From the NCBI RefSeq assembly GCF_000686605.1, contig NZ_JMLC01000012.1, positions 1 through 59,703 of the forward strand: 59,703 nt of DNA, read 5' to 3'. This stretch comes from Streptococcus sobrinus DSM 20742 = ATCC 33478 (GTDB taxonomy: Bacteria > Bacillota > Bacilli > Lactobacillales > Streptococcaceae). Below the pieces are notes generated by a model. That model was not told where the DNA came from. It was given only the letters and a program-made list of their open reading frames with translations, and ran no database searches. Below are positions 6,669 through 15,872 of the stretch, in pieces; position 1 is the stretch's first letter; each line of letters begins with the position of its first letter. Both the position numbers and the translations under genes were made by a program.

Positions 6669-8618
6669 TTAGTACATTTGACCATAACGATACTGGTCGT
6701 AATCCAAATAGCTTTGTGTAAACACAATATTTCCGACACCAGCTATATTTAAGAAGAGCTCGCCTTTTTCTAGGCTAGGTAAAGACTCCAATTCCGATTC
6801 AGTCATAGAGCCAGCTAAGGCATTGGCCAACAGGGGAACAGAAGTTTCATCGGTTTGAGCCAGTACCCTGTACTGCATCATTCCAAATATCCGTCTTACG
6901 GCAATAACATAGGGGTCTCGGTCAATCCCATCACCTGAACCAAAGATAATACCCTGGAGAGAATTGACGGAGAGAACAACGCCAGCAAAGTTATTCCCCA
7001 TGGAACCAATAACACTTGCCAAGGTCTCTACACTCAATTCAAACCGGGGATCAAGCAATATTTGGGCTTCACTAATATTAACAATATAGTGAGGCATATC
7101 TTCTTCTGCTAGCTGAGGATTTTCACGCATGGCTTGCTTGCATCGTTTCCCATTATTAACCACATCTGCTGAGATAATAGAAAGGACATTGAAGACTTGA
7201 GCGTTAAAGAGATTATCATTACCTTTCAATTTTGAAAAATCGAAGGTAACAACTTGTTCTTGTGAAATATCTTCAAACTCAGTTGTCCCCTCAAAGATAG
7301 CAGCATGACTACTTAACATCCCTCGGAAGGTCTTCTTAATCCTCCTAGTCGCCGCTACCTCAAGCTTATCAACATTAGACTTAGACAGTAGTTCTTGTTC
7401 ATAATCTTCCAGAAACATGATGAAATCAGATAGAACTGGATATTCTTCCCTAGCTAATTTCGTAGCCCTAAGCTCATTCTCATGAAGCTCAGGATTACCA
7501 AACCAAAGGTCTTCTTCAATATAAAAATCATTGAGAATTTCCTGAAAGGTTGTTAAATCATCATTGGTGACATCCGCATTCATCAACTTAAGAATGTTCT
7601 TAAGTTTACTGATATGAAGGTTGTAAGACTCCTTCTCATCAACATCAATCCCATTTTCCATGGTTGCCTGAGGAAAGATCTGGAAGATATTAATCCGATT
7701 TTCACCACCAGAAAGGTCAAGGATTTTTCCGTGTTGCTTACGGGTTAAATCATTAAAAGCACCTGAGGCATCAATATTTCTGATGAAATGACCACGATGA
7801 TAAAGGTCATCAGTATGGCGTAGTAGGAAGGTTGTTTGCCCCATTCTAGGATTACCCGAAATAATCATAAAGGAGCGAGTTCGCTTATCATCACGTGTCA
7901 AAAAATTGAAATTGACCACTCCTTCAGTTTTGGTCAAGCCATATAAGGAGCCACGTTCATCTTCTAGCTTTGTGTGATTAAAGAAGTAACCACCAGCTAA
8001 ATCATGAGCACGGACAGTTTGGGGCTTACGTCCATTAGGCAAGAGGATTTGTTTAGAAGTCGGCACAAAAGGTGCATGGTATTCCAATTCTTGTTCGCCT
8101 AACAAAATCGTGCATTTATAAGCAGACGTTTTATCTTTTATTTCCTCAACCTTTGTGAAAAGCTCATCTTCAGTCCAGGCAGAGACATAGACCCGAACAT
8201 AGAAGGCCAAGACCCCAATGTTTTGCTTATCAATTTCTCGGAACATCTGCCGAAGGTCAGCTACTTCATCAATTTCCTTCATGTTTGTAGTTGTCTTAGC
8301 TTGTTCCGAAATCCGAGTCATCTTTTCTTCAATGGACCTTTCAAGCTCCTTCTTAACCTCATCACTATCTCGATGCAAGATAGAAACAAAAGATTGAGTA
8401 TCCTTCAACTGAGTCAAGTCCTGTAGCCAGAAACGTTCAAGGCCCTCAGAAGGGTAGGCATAAAAGTGTAAACAGGTATGATACCCATCACCGCTTTTCC
8501 AATAATCATCCGCATGAAAGATAATTCCTCCTTGCGGTTGAATCCGCCAGAGAAAATCTAAATCGTAACCGTCTTCTTTTAGCTGCCGTTGGCGTTTTAG
8601 TGAAAGCGTTGTTGGCAT
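6669..8618 (-). CDS. VirB4-like ATPase with degenerate Walker motifs
   Basis: A 649-aa protein matching VirB4/TraE ATPases in length and order. The nucleotide-binding motifs are altered. The Walker A region reads SGNPRMGQTT, with Q261 where the catalytic lysine is expected. The Walker B region reads YIVNISEAQ, with S516 where the acidic residue before E517 is expected. Both were checked in the DNA and the frame is open throughout. It follows the 217-aa protein at 8630, which looks like the detached N-terminal part of a VirB4. VirB4 normally powers pilus and channel assembly at the membrane. Whether this copy still hydrolyses ATP is uncertain. Confidence 0.82.
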   Translation of the reverse strand: MPTTLSLKRQRQLKEDGYDLDFLWRIQPQGGIIFHADDYWKSGDGYHTCLHFYAYPSEGLERFWLQDLTQLKDTQSFVSILHRDSDEVKKELERSIEEKMTRISEQAKTTTNMKEIDEVADLRQMFREIDKQNIGVLAFYVRVYVSAWTEDELFTKVEEIKDKTSAYKCTILLGEQELEYHAPFVPTSKQILLPNGRKPQTVRAHDLAGGYFFNHTKLEDERGSLYGLTKTEGVVNFNFLTRDDKRTRSFMIISGNPRMGQTTFLLRHTDDLYHRGHFIRNIDASGAFNDLTRKQHGKILDLSGGENRINIFQIFPQATMENGIDVDEKESYNLHISKLKNILKLMNADVTNDDLTTFQEILNDFYIEEDLWFGNPELHENELRATKLAREEYPVLSDFIMFLEDYEQELLSKSNVDKLEVAATRRIKKTFRGMLSSHAAIFEGTTEFEDISQEQVVTFDFSKLKGNDNLFNAQVFNVLSIISADVVNNGKRCKQAMRENPQLAEEDMPHYIVNISEAQILLDPRFELSVETLASVIGSMGNNFAGVVLSVNSLQGIIFGSGDGIDRDPYVIAVRRIFGMMQYRVLAQTDETSVPLLANALAGSMTESELESLPSLEKGELFLNIAGVGNIVFTQSYLDYDQYRYGQMY

Positions 8619-8629
8619 TTCTATCCTCC

Positions 8630-9283
8630 CTATACTTTTTCGTTCATATTGTTGTACTGCTTAATAATCTGGAATTTTTTCCAGCTAGGAATTTCCCTAG
8701 GCATAAAGCCACTATTACCATAGCGTTTAGCTTTAGAGACAACCTCATCTAATTCCTCGGTCGTTTTCCCCCAAAGCCATAGGATAAATTCATGGTTGTA
8801 GTTTTTCTTTCGGATAACCTGCTCAACCTGAATTCTGACCTTTAAGCCGTCTTCTCGATCTTTCAGCTGAAGATACCGTTGGCTACCTTCGGAGACCTCT
8901 TTAAGATTTTGACGGACATCCGCCAGGATATGCCGTAAATGCTTAATTTGAGGATCCGTATTTGTTGGCAAGGTGGTTGTTTCAATCTGACAGTCAGGGG
9001 TGAAACGAGTCAACCATAAGCGATAATTCAAGAGAACCCGTAAGATTTCCTTTTCAGACAAAGAATCTAGGTCCTTTCCTGGAATCTCCATCAGCTGAAG
9101 ATACCCATTATCAACCAGGTCAATATATCCTTTACGAGTTGTCATTATAGCCTTGGTATCAATCCCTTCAACAGTGGAATGAAGGTCAAAATAGGTTTGA
9201 TTATCAATTTTGGCATTTCGCCAAGGTCTTGTCAGCAAACTAGAGCCTTGCCGCTCCTCTCGGCTACTTCTTTCAATTGGCAT
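8630..9283 (-). CDS. VirB4 N-terminal-like component of the transfer machine
   Basis: A 217-aa soluble protein. It overlaps the VirB3-like gene by 11 bp and ends 11 bp before the VirB4-like ATPase starts, so the three are tightly coupled. Its position and mix of strands and helices suggest it supplies the N-terminal domain that VirB4 proteins normally carry in one chain. This is inferred from context; there is no diagnostic motif. Confidence 0.6.
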   Translation of the reverse strand: MPIERSSREERQGSSLLTRPWRNAKIDNQTYFDLHSTVEGIDTKAIMTTRKGYIDLVDNGYLQLMEIPGKDLDSLSEKEILRVLLNYRLWLTRFTPDCQIETTTLPTNTDPQIKHLRHILADVRQNLKEVSEGSQRYLQLKDREDGLKVRIQVEQVIRKKNYNHEFILWLWGKTTEELDEVVSKAKRYGNSGFMPREIPSWKKFQIIKQYNNMNEKV

Positions 9284-9602
9284 GGGGGTTTTCCTCCTTT
9301 TTTTCTATAGGATTTAAAGCTGTAAAGCGATGACGGCGAAGGGTAAGGGTTAGCCAGACGGCATGATAATTTCGCTTACCACCGTTATAGGGAAGCAATA
9401 AGTAAATAGCCAGACTAGGAACTAACACAATAAAGAGCAACATCTGAACCAACATTGTTGGTGGAAAAAAACCAGTCGCAAACATAAAGGTCACAGTAAT
9501 GGTTACTGCAACAATGACGAAGTCCCTTATCAGGAACATCCACATTTTGGAGACGGTCTTAATATCTTTGACAATCCCAAATTGTTCAAAATTTTCATCC
9601 AT
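9273..9602 (-). CDS. PrgI/VirB3-like membrane protein
   Basis: A 109-aa protein with two adjacent membrane segments (about 28-48 and 52-70) followed by a conserved-looking cytoplasmic stretch (YNGGKRNYHAVWLTLTLRRH). Size, topology and position directly before VirB4 fit the PrgI/VirB3 family, which recruits VirB4 to the membrane. It is the first gene after class II promoter copy 1. Confidence 0.78.
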   Translation of the reverse strand: MDENFEQFGIVKDIKTVSKMWMFLIRDFVIVAVTITVTFMFATGFFPPTMLVQMLLFIVLVPSLAIYLLLPYNGGKRNYHAVWLTLTLRRHRFTALNPIEKKEENPHAN

Positions 9603-9633
9603 GAATTCTTTCCTTTCTGGTTAAGATATAAAG

Positions 9634-9683
9634 AGTTTAAAGGATAATGGTCTTTTTAAAAATTTACCGACAGCTCACGGACA
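9634..9683 (-). promoter_or_regulatory. Class II conjugation promoter, copy 1
   Basis: On the minus strand GAGCTGTCGGTAAATTTT is followed by CATTATCC and a -10 box TAAACT (9639..9634). It drives the VirB3-VirB4-VirB1 operon (9602 to 3927). Six other operons have the same block with identical spacing. No good -35 hexamer is present, which suggests activator dependence. Confidence 0.75.
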
Positions 9684-9687
9684 AACT

Positions 9688-9715
9688 AAAAAAAGAGTCC
9701 CCTAGCGGAGACTCT
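9688..9715 (-). terminator. Terminator of the VirB6-BRCT operon
   Basis: A GAGTC/GACTC-based hairpin overlaps the last codons of the BRCT gene and is followed by T residues on the minus strand. Confidence 0.6.
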
Positions 9716-9983
9716 TCATCAAGCTGAAGAAATCATCTTCACCAATAATAGTGAGTGCTTGACCAGAGGCTTGCCTGGTCTTAGCTGCCTGATATTTAAG
9801 TGAGCGGTTATCAGGATTAAAGAGGTCCAACTGCTTGTGTCCAGCGATTAAGAGGGTAGTCCTATCAGAGACAAAGCCCTGATAAGTTCCCCCTTGGTCC
9901 TGGACAAAGTGAATGGCTTGGTCTCTCGTGACTGGTCGTAGACTTCCTGTTATGGCCACAACTTGGTTTTGAAAAACTCCCAT
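9702..9983 (-). CDS. Stand-alone BRCT-domain protein
   Basis: A 93-aa protein that is almost entirely one BRCT domain, as at the C-terminus of bacterial DNA ligase LigA: VVAITGSLRPVTRDQA, the glycine pair near residue 31 (DQGGTYQGFVSDRTTLLIAG) and a C-terminal helix. BRCT domains bind DNA ends, nicks or partner proteins. It starts 2 bp after the VirB6-like gene ends, so it is co-expressed with the channel protein. A role with nicked or recircularising transfer DNA is conceivable but unproven. Confidence 0.8.
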   Translation of the reverse strand: MGVFQNQVVAITGSLRPVTRDQAIHFVQDQGGTYQGFVSDRTTLLIAGHKQLDLFNPDNRSLKYQAAKTRQASGQALTIIGEDDFFSLMKSLR

Positions 9984-9985
9984 AA

Positions 9986-11974
9986 TTAATCCTCATCACT
10001 GGTATAACCCTTGATATGATTTTGACCACTACTCAATTGTTGGCTCCCTTGTTGGAGACTACTCTTAGCCTGACTGAGATTAGACCGAGCTTGAGAAGCA
10101 TGGCGTTTCGCATAACCCTTGGTTGGGTCATAAGCAAGGCCTGCTTTCTTAGGGGGATGGTTTTGCTTAGCCCCTTGATTTAGAGCATTATTAATACCGC
10201 TGCTATCACCGCTGAAGTTATCTCTTATGTCAGAAGCACTTTGTTGTTTATCCATCGGATCAGTTGTAAAGGCATTGTGAGCACCGACTGAAGCATTGTC
10301 AAATTGGTCAGAAGCTTTATCTAGGACACCATTAGCCTGTTCTTTGCCCCAATCCATTCCTGATTGGATAGAGTCGGAAACTTTTTGCCAACCGTTTGTA
10401 GCACCGCTTTTTAGAGCACCGCCAACGCCTTGTTCCCGCATGGCTTCATTAATACCTTTGAGAGCTGCAGCTGTCTTATTAGCACCACCAGCCACTTTCT
10501 TGGCTCCTCGACCAGCAGCTTTAGTTCCAGCCCAAGCGGCTTTAGCACCAGCTGCTGTTGCCGCAGCTGCACCATGACCAGCTGCCGTTGCTCCTTGAGT
10601 CAAGGCACCAGTCATCAGCAAGCTACCTGCGACCTGTTGCATCGCATCCGCATGACCAGTTGAAACACCTAGCCAACGCTCAATAAGGGATGTTCCTTGT
10701 ATCGCAGCGAGGAAGGTTCCGAGGTAAACCAGAGCAGAAGCCATGACTTGTTCCCACATGGTCAATCCGCTGAAGAAACTGGAGTCCAGACCCTTAACAG
10801 CTGCCAGACTAATACTTGGGAAGTCTCGGCAAATTTCTAGCACAACCCGCATGATGATGACCTCAAAGAGAATGCCCATAAAGGCTCCAAAAATGGTCAT
10901 CACAAACTCCTTAAGCTTCTTAGAACTCGAAGCTGCAGTAAAGTAGCCATAGGCTGGGAAAAGCATGCCTTGAATCAAAATATCCACCACAGACTTAACC
11001 AACTTAACCGACATAAAGAGGAGCAGGAAAATCAGCAAGCCATACTGCAGGTACATTCCTATCCAGTTGACTTGATAACGCATGTAGACAGACTCTAAAG
11101 CATTTAGTTTCTTCATCATCCGATGCTCATCAATGGTACTTATACCTGAACCATTAGCATCCAACTTATGAAGCATAAGACCTTTCACACCTTTATAAGC
11201 TCCATTATTTTCAGAGTCCATATCTTCAAGCACCGCTGTATCAGTCGCCCCATAGTTTGCGGTAAAGTCAAGATTGGTTACAAAGTTAGAACTGGTTCGC
11301 TTCTTGGTACTGTCCGTAATGTAGTTGAGCTGCACCCCAGATTTTTGATTAGGCTTGAGGTTTCCTTGGTCATCCAACTCAAATTTGGAAGTGTCCCAGT
11401 CGTTGTTAATCAAAGCCTTAAGGTCAACCACATTTGACTTCATTGGTTGAAGAGCTAAAGAACTAAACTGCTTGCCATTACTCGACATGGTTTGAGCTGT
11501 TTGGGCACCCTTAGCGAAGGCCGTCGACACCGTCGTAACTAGAAACGGTAAAACACAAATGATAAAAGTCACTTTCAGAAAGTTGGTAATGTACTCCCCA
11601 TACTTGGGCTTCTTCCCCCAAGCTGTTGAAATCATCTTATAAGTGAAGACCAATAAGAATCCTGATAAACCAAAGAGTTGACCGTAATGGTAAATCTGGC
11701 CAATAATGGTCTTTTGATCCCCTAGGTAGCCGAAAAGGCCAAAGAGCTTAAAGAGATTGTTGTAGACATGTTCCAAAGCCGCCGTAATCTGGTACATAGC
11801 CTTGGCAATGCCTCCTGGTAAAATGTAAATAAAGGCCCAGAAGGTCGACTGAGGATGAAGATACTGAGACCAATAGTGATAGAACTGAGACAATTTACTA
11901 GCATTGTCCCCATCAATATCGCCATTTAAAGATTTGACATCATTCATCAAGTCAGAAAATTTGGCATAATCCAT
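9986..11974 (-). CDS. VirB6/TrbL-like polytopic channel protein
   Basis: A 662-aa protein with several membrane segments in the first two thirds (clusters near 45-70, 95-120, 130-155, 305-330 and 360-440) and a large extracellular loop (about 160-300). The long Ala/Gly- and Gln-rich tail (about 460-662) is typical of Gram-positive VirB6-type conjugation proteins. It should form part of the inner-membrane pore. It is the first gene behind class II promoter copy 2. Confidence 0.8.
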   Translation of the reverse strand: MDYAKFSDLMNDVKSLNGDIDGDNASKLSQFYHYWSQYLHPQSTFWAFIYILPGGIAKAMYQITAALEHVYNNLFKLFGLFGYLGDQKTIIGQIYHYGQLFGLSGFLLVFTYKMISTAWGKKPKYGEYITNFLKVTFIICVLPFLVTTVSTAFAKGAQTAQTMSSNGKQFSSLALQPMKSNVVDLKALINNDWDTSKFELDDQGNLKPNQKSGVQLNYITDSTKKRTSSNFVTNLDFTANYGATDTAVLEDMDSENNGAYKGVKGLMLHKLDANGSGISTIDEHRMMKKLNALESVYMRYQVNWIGMYLQYGLLIFLLLFMSVKLVKSVVDILIQGMLFPAYGYFTAASSSKKLKEFVMTIFGAFMGILFEVIIMRVVLEICRDFPSISLAAVKGLDSSFFSGLTMWEQVMASALVYLGTFLAAIQGTSLIERWLGVSTGHADAMQQVAGSLLMTGALTQGATAAGHGAAAATAAGAKAAWAGTKAAGRGAKKVAGGANKTAAALKGINEAMREQGVGGALKSGATNGWQKVSDSIQSGMDWGKEQANGVLDKASDQFDNASVGAHNAFTTDPMDKQQSASDIRDNFSGDSSGINNALNQGAKQNHPPKKAGLAYDPTKGYAKRHASQARSNLSQAKSSLQQGSQQLSSGQNHIKGYTSDED

Positions 11975-12008
11975 ACATAGACTTATCCTTTCTATTTTTG
12001 ATAGCTAA

Positions 12009-12054
12009 AGAATAAGGGATAATGGATTTTTACAAAATTTACCGACAGCTCAAG
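12009..12054 (-). promoter_or_regulatory. Class II conjugation promoter, copy 2
   Basis: On the minus strand the invariant TGTCGGTAA block is followed by CATTATCC and the -10 box TATTCT (12014..12009), with the same spacing as in the other six copies. It drives the VirB6-BRCT operon. Confidence 0.75.
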
Positions 12055-12060
12055 GAAAAG

Positions 12061-12095
12061 AAAAAAAGAGCCTCACAATTTGTGAGACTCCAAAT
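12061..12095 (-). terminator. Terminator of the lipoprotein gene
   Basis: On the minus strand GAGTCTCACAAATTGTGAGGCTC forms a hairpin followed by a run of T. It lies between the lipoprotein gene and class II copy 2. Confidence 0.8.
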
Positions 12096-12102
12096 TTATA
12101 AA

Positions 12103-12612
12103 TTAGTTAGCGGTACCATTAAAATCAAACCACTCATCTTGAGTATCTGCTTCTAGTTGAAACATGTGCATCTTTTCTCCGCCATTTGTCAAAACAATAC
12201 AATATACTTCTGCAGCGTCTGCATCGTTCCTCAAGTCCTTTTTGAATGTATCAGTCTTAATTAAAAAATAATCTTTTCCTTTCAGTTCTGACTTATGTTT
12301 ATTAAATACCTTTTGAATATTGGTGAAATTTTCAACCTTGCTAAAGTCCTTTTCAGTGATAACTTTAAAATAGATACTCTCACCAGATGAATTTGTTATC
12401 GTATGCTTTTTAGTATCAAATTTTAAAGTATCTTTTCCACTATCATCATTAAACACAGAGCTTGTATAGCCTATTCCCTTTGTAATACCAGTATAAGAGG
12501 ACTTCAAATCAGTTGAAAGACCTTCTTTTGTATGCTTATGACCACAGGCCGCCAAGGTAAATATAGCCGCAACTGATAGTACAGCTAATAAAACTTTAAA
12601 TGCTCTTTTCAT
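12103..12612 (-). CDS. Surface lipoprotein, function unknown
   Basis: A 169-aa protein with a signal peptide and lipobox (FTLAAC, modified cysteine near residue 23), so it is tethered outside the membrane. It stands alone between the VirD4 and VirB6 operons with its own promoter and terminator. That promoter carries the palindromic operator of the par genes rather than the class II block, so it is probably expressed while the element is resident. Lipoproteins of conjugative elements can act in surface or entry exclusion; this is only a suggestion here. Confidence 0.75.
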   Translation of the reverse strand: MKRAFKVLLAVLSVAAIFTLAACGHKHTKEGLSTDLKSSYTGITKGIGYTSSVFNDDSGKDTLKFDTKKHTITNSSGESIYFKVITEKDFSKVENFTNIQKVFNKHKSELKGKDYFLIKTDTFKKDLRNDADAAEVYCIVLTNGGEKMHMFQLEADTQDEWFDFNGTAN

Positions 12613-12645
12613 TAGATTTCTCCTATTTCCGCTTTATTTATCGTA

Positions 12646-12690
12646 AGTATAACAAAGATGAGGATTATAATCAATATAAAAATAACTACT
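12646..12690 (-). promoter_or_regulatory. Lipoprotein promoter with shared operator
   Basis: The minus strand shows TTGATT (12674..12669), a 17-bp spacer and TATACT (12651..12646). TTATATTGATTATAAT covers the -35 and is a variant of the operator at the par promoters. Confidence 0.65.
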
Positions 12691-12758
12691 TTTTGTTTTT
12701 TATCATTATTTTTATAATGATTTATAATAGTATTAGAATACTTATTTTAATACCGACT

Positions 12759-15700
12759 TTAAAGGACATCGCTCATGTCTTCTAAGTCCCAATCATCTTC
12801 AAAACTAGGGGCTTCTTCTTCAGCTGGAAGAGCTACATCACCGCCCAGGACGGAAGCAACATGAGAGGCTACTTGTTCCTCATAGGTTTCAAATTGTGTA
12901 GCTATAGGCCGTTTACGAGGAGCTAATTTAGGGGCTTCTCCTTGTCGCATTGGATTTAGCAGCAACATTCGCCAGCTAATAAGATTATCTAAAGCCTGGT
13001 CTGCAGGGACAGCGACATCCTGCAAATCCAGATGACGGTGAGGACTATCAACTGGAATGTCTGAGAAGCTCTTGGTTTGGTCAAACTCATCCTGCAAGAA
13101 CATATACCGCATTGGCATAGCTGTTTTTCCTGTTAGAAAGATAGGGTAAGTGGTAACCTTAAAGCCCATTTTATCCCTAGCTTTAACCCCACGTAGGATA
13201 AGAGCCTCCCCTTCTTGCAGTTTAGCTAATTGGCTCTTGTCCAGTAGTTCTTGTTTGTCCTGTTGAACATTAACATTGGGATTAGCTTCATCACCTAGGA
13301 TATTACTGGAGCGATTGCGAACTGTTATTGTCTTGTGGCCTGACTCACGGCTGAAATACTCAGTTGTCTTACCCTTGGATTTGATATAGACTTGTAAAGA
13401 ACAGTTATCTTTGATGGTCTGGGCTATCTTCTCTCCATACTTTTCATCCAGTTGTTCAAAGTTTTGAACCCAAAGATAATAAAGGATATTGAGTCCCAGA
13501 TTGATAGAAATCTTAGTGTCCATATTAGGAATGGCTGGAAGATTGGTAAATTCATCAAGAATTTGGATAATTTGATTGACACATTTCCGACCAGGAGCCA
13601 TGCCAGCCAATTCTGCATTGACATTAAAGAGCTGATCTAGGAATAGAGAAATCAGAGCATTATATTCTGTTTTATTTGGTGGTGTCACCAGAAAGATGGC
13701 CTTAGGTTTATCTGAATAAACCAGATCAATGTCTGAAGTCTCTAAAAGGCTTCCTACAGGCTGAGAAAGGATAGAAAGGTCAATCCTGTTTAGAATAGGT
13801 TGCTTCGTGTACTCATCCAAGATATAGCGTTTAGTGCCCTCATGACACTGATAAACCTTTTGAGCTGCAATTTCAAAGACTTCATCTTCAAAGTCAATCA
13901 TAATCGTAAACCGATTTGGGAGTTTTGGTTCAATTACCAAGTTAAGATAACCATAACCGTCCACATCAGCTGCTTGGTGATCAACGTGGATTGTTTCTTT
14001 TGTCATCCCAGCAAAATTTTTAGTGCTTTTAATCGTAACCTTAGCTTTCCTGTAGGCATAGCTATTGGCCAGCTCTTTATTGGTACTGGACTTAAAGTAG
14101 ATGACTAAACGACGTGGGAAGCCAAAGGAAGCCAGGTCAACAGAATTCATTGAAGTCATCTTAGCAATATTATCTTGGAGATAGAGGTTAATCCCTGACA
14201 TCACACTAGAATAGATATTCCCTTGGGTTTCTCCGACCGCAAAATTTGACGAGGCAAAAGCTAAAATAGCTTGTTCTCTAAATTTAGAAAATTGTACTTG
14301 ATTGACCTTTTGCAGGTTATCAAAATAGGCAGTAATTTTTGAGCAACGTTCGACAATCATATCTTGAGTTGGATTATCAATCAAGTTACCGTCTGAATCC
14401 ATATAGACCGTTTCAGAACCCAAATTAGTCATGAATTTGGCAATATTGCGGATGGTAACTGTAGACCAGGCATCCTCTTCTCCATTTTTTACTGTCTCAT
14501 GAGCACGGTCTAATAAGGCCATAGATACTGCTGTAAATAGAGCAATAGAGCTATCTTCAAAGTATTTAGCATTACCATTGCCTGCCCCTGGTTTCGTATG
14601 ACGATAAATGGATTCCGCAACTGAATTGATATAGCTTTGAGTCTTCTCATAGTAACCCTTTTTTGCAGCATTGATAGCCAGCTGCAAAGGCTGATAGGAC
14701 ATTGAGTAATCTATATTGAGATACGAGAGCACATCAACATCATAGCCTCGTTTTCGCAGGGTTTCATACTCTGACTGATAATGTTCCCCCTTGGGATCGC
14801 CAATAATCATAGAGGGCTGAAATTCAGCCCGACTATTCATTTCAATAGTCGTTGTAATCCACCCTTCCCCTTTACCTGAGCGAGTCATCCCAGCTGATAA
14901 AACATTGACGGTCCCATCGTCAATAAAATAGGTACCTGATGGGGTCGAGAAATTTCCTAAGAAACGTTGACAATTGCTTAACCAACTGCTTAGTTTGCGA
15001 TTTTGCCAGAGCATTTGACTGCCAAGAGTAAGACCAGGTAAAGAGTTTTTTCTTAAGTGCATTACAGGAAAGCCTCCACGGCCAGGATAGGTCTTAGTTT
15101 TGTTAGGGATAGCTTTGTATTGTCGCTTAACCTCGTTAATTGTCGTAAAACGATCATTTCCTTTTTCGTTATTATTATAATCTCGATACTGCTCAAAATT
15201 GACCCAAGCAGAGCGCCAAGCCATATAGAGACCAATAGCGAATAACGGTAAAGCTAAGATAGGAGCAATCTTAAATGCTTCAAAATAAAAGAGCCTACTC
15301 AAAAGAATACTGGACCAATTAAATTGGACCAAATCTAAATGACTAGTAACCGATTGATATAAAAAGTGATTAATTGCTCGAATAACTGAGACAGCATAAC
15401 AGGTCAGAAATAGGGCACTGAGACTAAAAACCAGTCCCATATTAACGACAGAGCGGTAAGTCCGAAAGCGTAAGAAAGGTTTCATTTCTCGATTAAAACG
15501 ATTAGACTCACGGCCTTCTTTTGAAAAGGTACGAAAGAAGAACTGTCTCACTTGATAAGTTAAACGGACAAAGCCGTTTAGAACAAGTAAAAATAGCCAA
15601 GTCACAGGCCAGAAAATTAAACGAGCCACTTCTTTTGGCCCTTTTTGTTTTACCTTTTGGCTCAACCGTTTAGGAGATAGGTTTGACTTCAACTCCTGAG

Positions 15701-15872
15701 GGTGACCGGACCAATACCTGATTGTTTTGATAAATCTGCTTAGTGGTAGCTTATACCAGTGATAGAACTTATAGGTTAGATACCCAATAACAGAAAGACT
15801 GAGAAGCCCATTTAACCAGCTGGAAAAAGCGAAGGTTAATAGCCAATCAATTAGTAGTTTAATACTAGACAT
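12759..15872 (-). CDS. VirD4/TraG-type coupling protein
   Basis: A large 1037-aa coupling ATPase that should link the relaxosome to the secretion channel. It has four or five membrane segments (clusters near 10-38, 85-105, 143-168 and 203-220). The Walker A motif GMTRSGKG lies at 328-335 and a Walker B motif IQILDEF near residue 795. The C-terminus is acidic (EDDWDLEDMSDVL). AGGAGG precedes the start, and the preceding 85-aa gene overlaps by 8 bp. It is much longer than typical VirD4 proteins of about 600 residues, owing to the membrane region and inserts between the Walker motifs. Confidence 0.9.
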   Translation of the reverse strand: MSSIKLLIDWLLTFAFSSWLNGLLSLSVIGYLTYKFYHWYKLPLSRFIKTIRYWSGHPQELKSNLSPKRLSQKVKQKGPKEVARLIFWPVTWLFLLVLNGFVRLTYQVRQFFFRTFSKEGRESNRFNREMKPFLRFRTYRSVVNMGLVFSLSALFLTCYAVSVIRAINHFLYQSVTSHLDLVQFNWSSILLSRLFYFEAFKIAPILALPLFAIGLYMAWRSAWVNFEQYRDYNNNEKGNDRFTTINEVKRQYKAIPNKTKTYPGRGGFPVMHLRKNSLPGLTLGSQMLWQNRKLSSWLSNCQRFLGNFSTPSGTYFIDDGTVNVLSAGMTRSGKGEGWITTTIEMNSRAEFQPSMIIGDPKGEHYQSEYETLRKRGYDVDVLSYLNIDYSMSYQPLQLAINAAKKGYYEKTQSYINSVAESIYRHTKPGAGNGNAKYFEDSSIALFTAVSMALLDRAHETVKNGEEDAWSTVTIRNIAKFMTNLGSETVYMDSDGNLIDNPTQDMIVERCSKITAYFDNLQKVNQVQFSKFREQAILAFASSNFAVGETQGNIYSSVMSGINLYLQDNIAKMTSMNSVDLASFGFPRRLVIYFKSSTNKELANSYAYRKAKVTIKSTKNFAGMTKETIHVDHQAADVDGYGYLNLVIEPKLPNRFTIMIDFEDEVFEIAAQKVYQCHEGTKRYILDEYTKQPILNRIDLSILSQPVGSLLETSDIDLVYSDKPKAIFLVTPPNKTEYNALISLFLDQLFNVNAELAGMAPGRKCVNQIIQILDEFTNLPAIPNMDTKISINLGLNILYYLWVQNFEQLDEKYGEKIAQTIKDNCSLQVYIKSKGKTTEYFSRESGHKTITVRNRSSNILGDEANPNVNVQQDKQELLDKSQLAKLQEGEALILRGVKARDKMGFKVTTYPIFLTGKTAMPMRYMFLQDEFDQTKSFSDIPVDSPHRHLDLQDVAVPADQALDNLISWRMLLLNPMRQGEAPKLAPRKRPIATQFETYEEQVASHVASVLGGDVALPAEEEAPSFEDDWDLEDMSDVL

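Noticed and set aside
10296..10577. A 93-codon plus-strand frame rich in Ala and Pro
   Set aside because: It is an antisense shadow of the Ala-rich tail of the VirB6-like gene.
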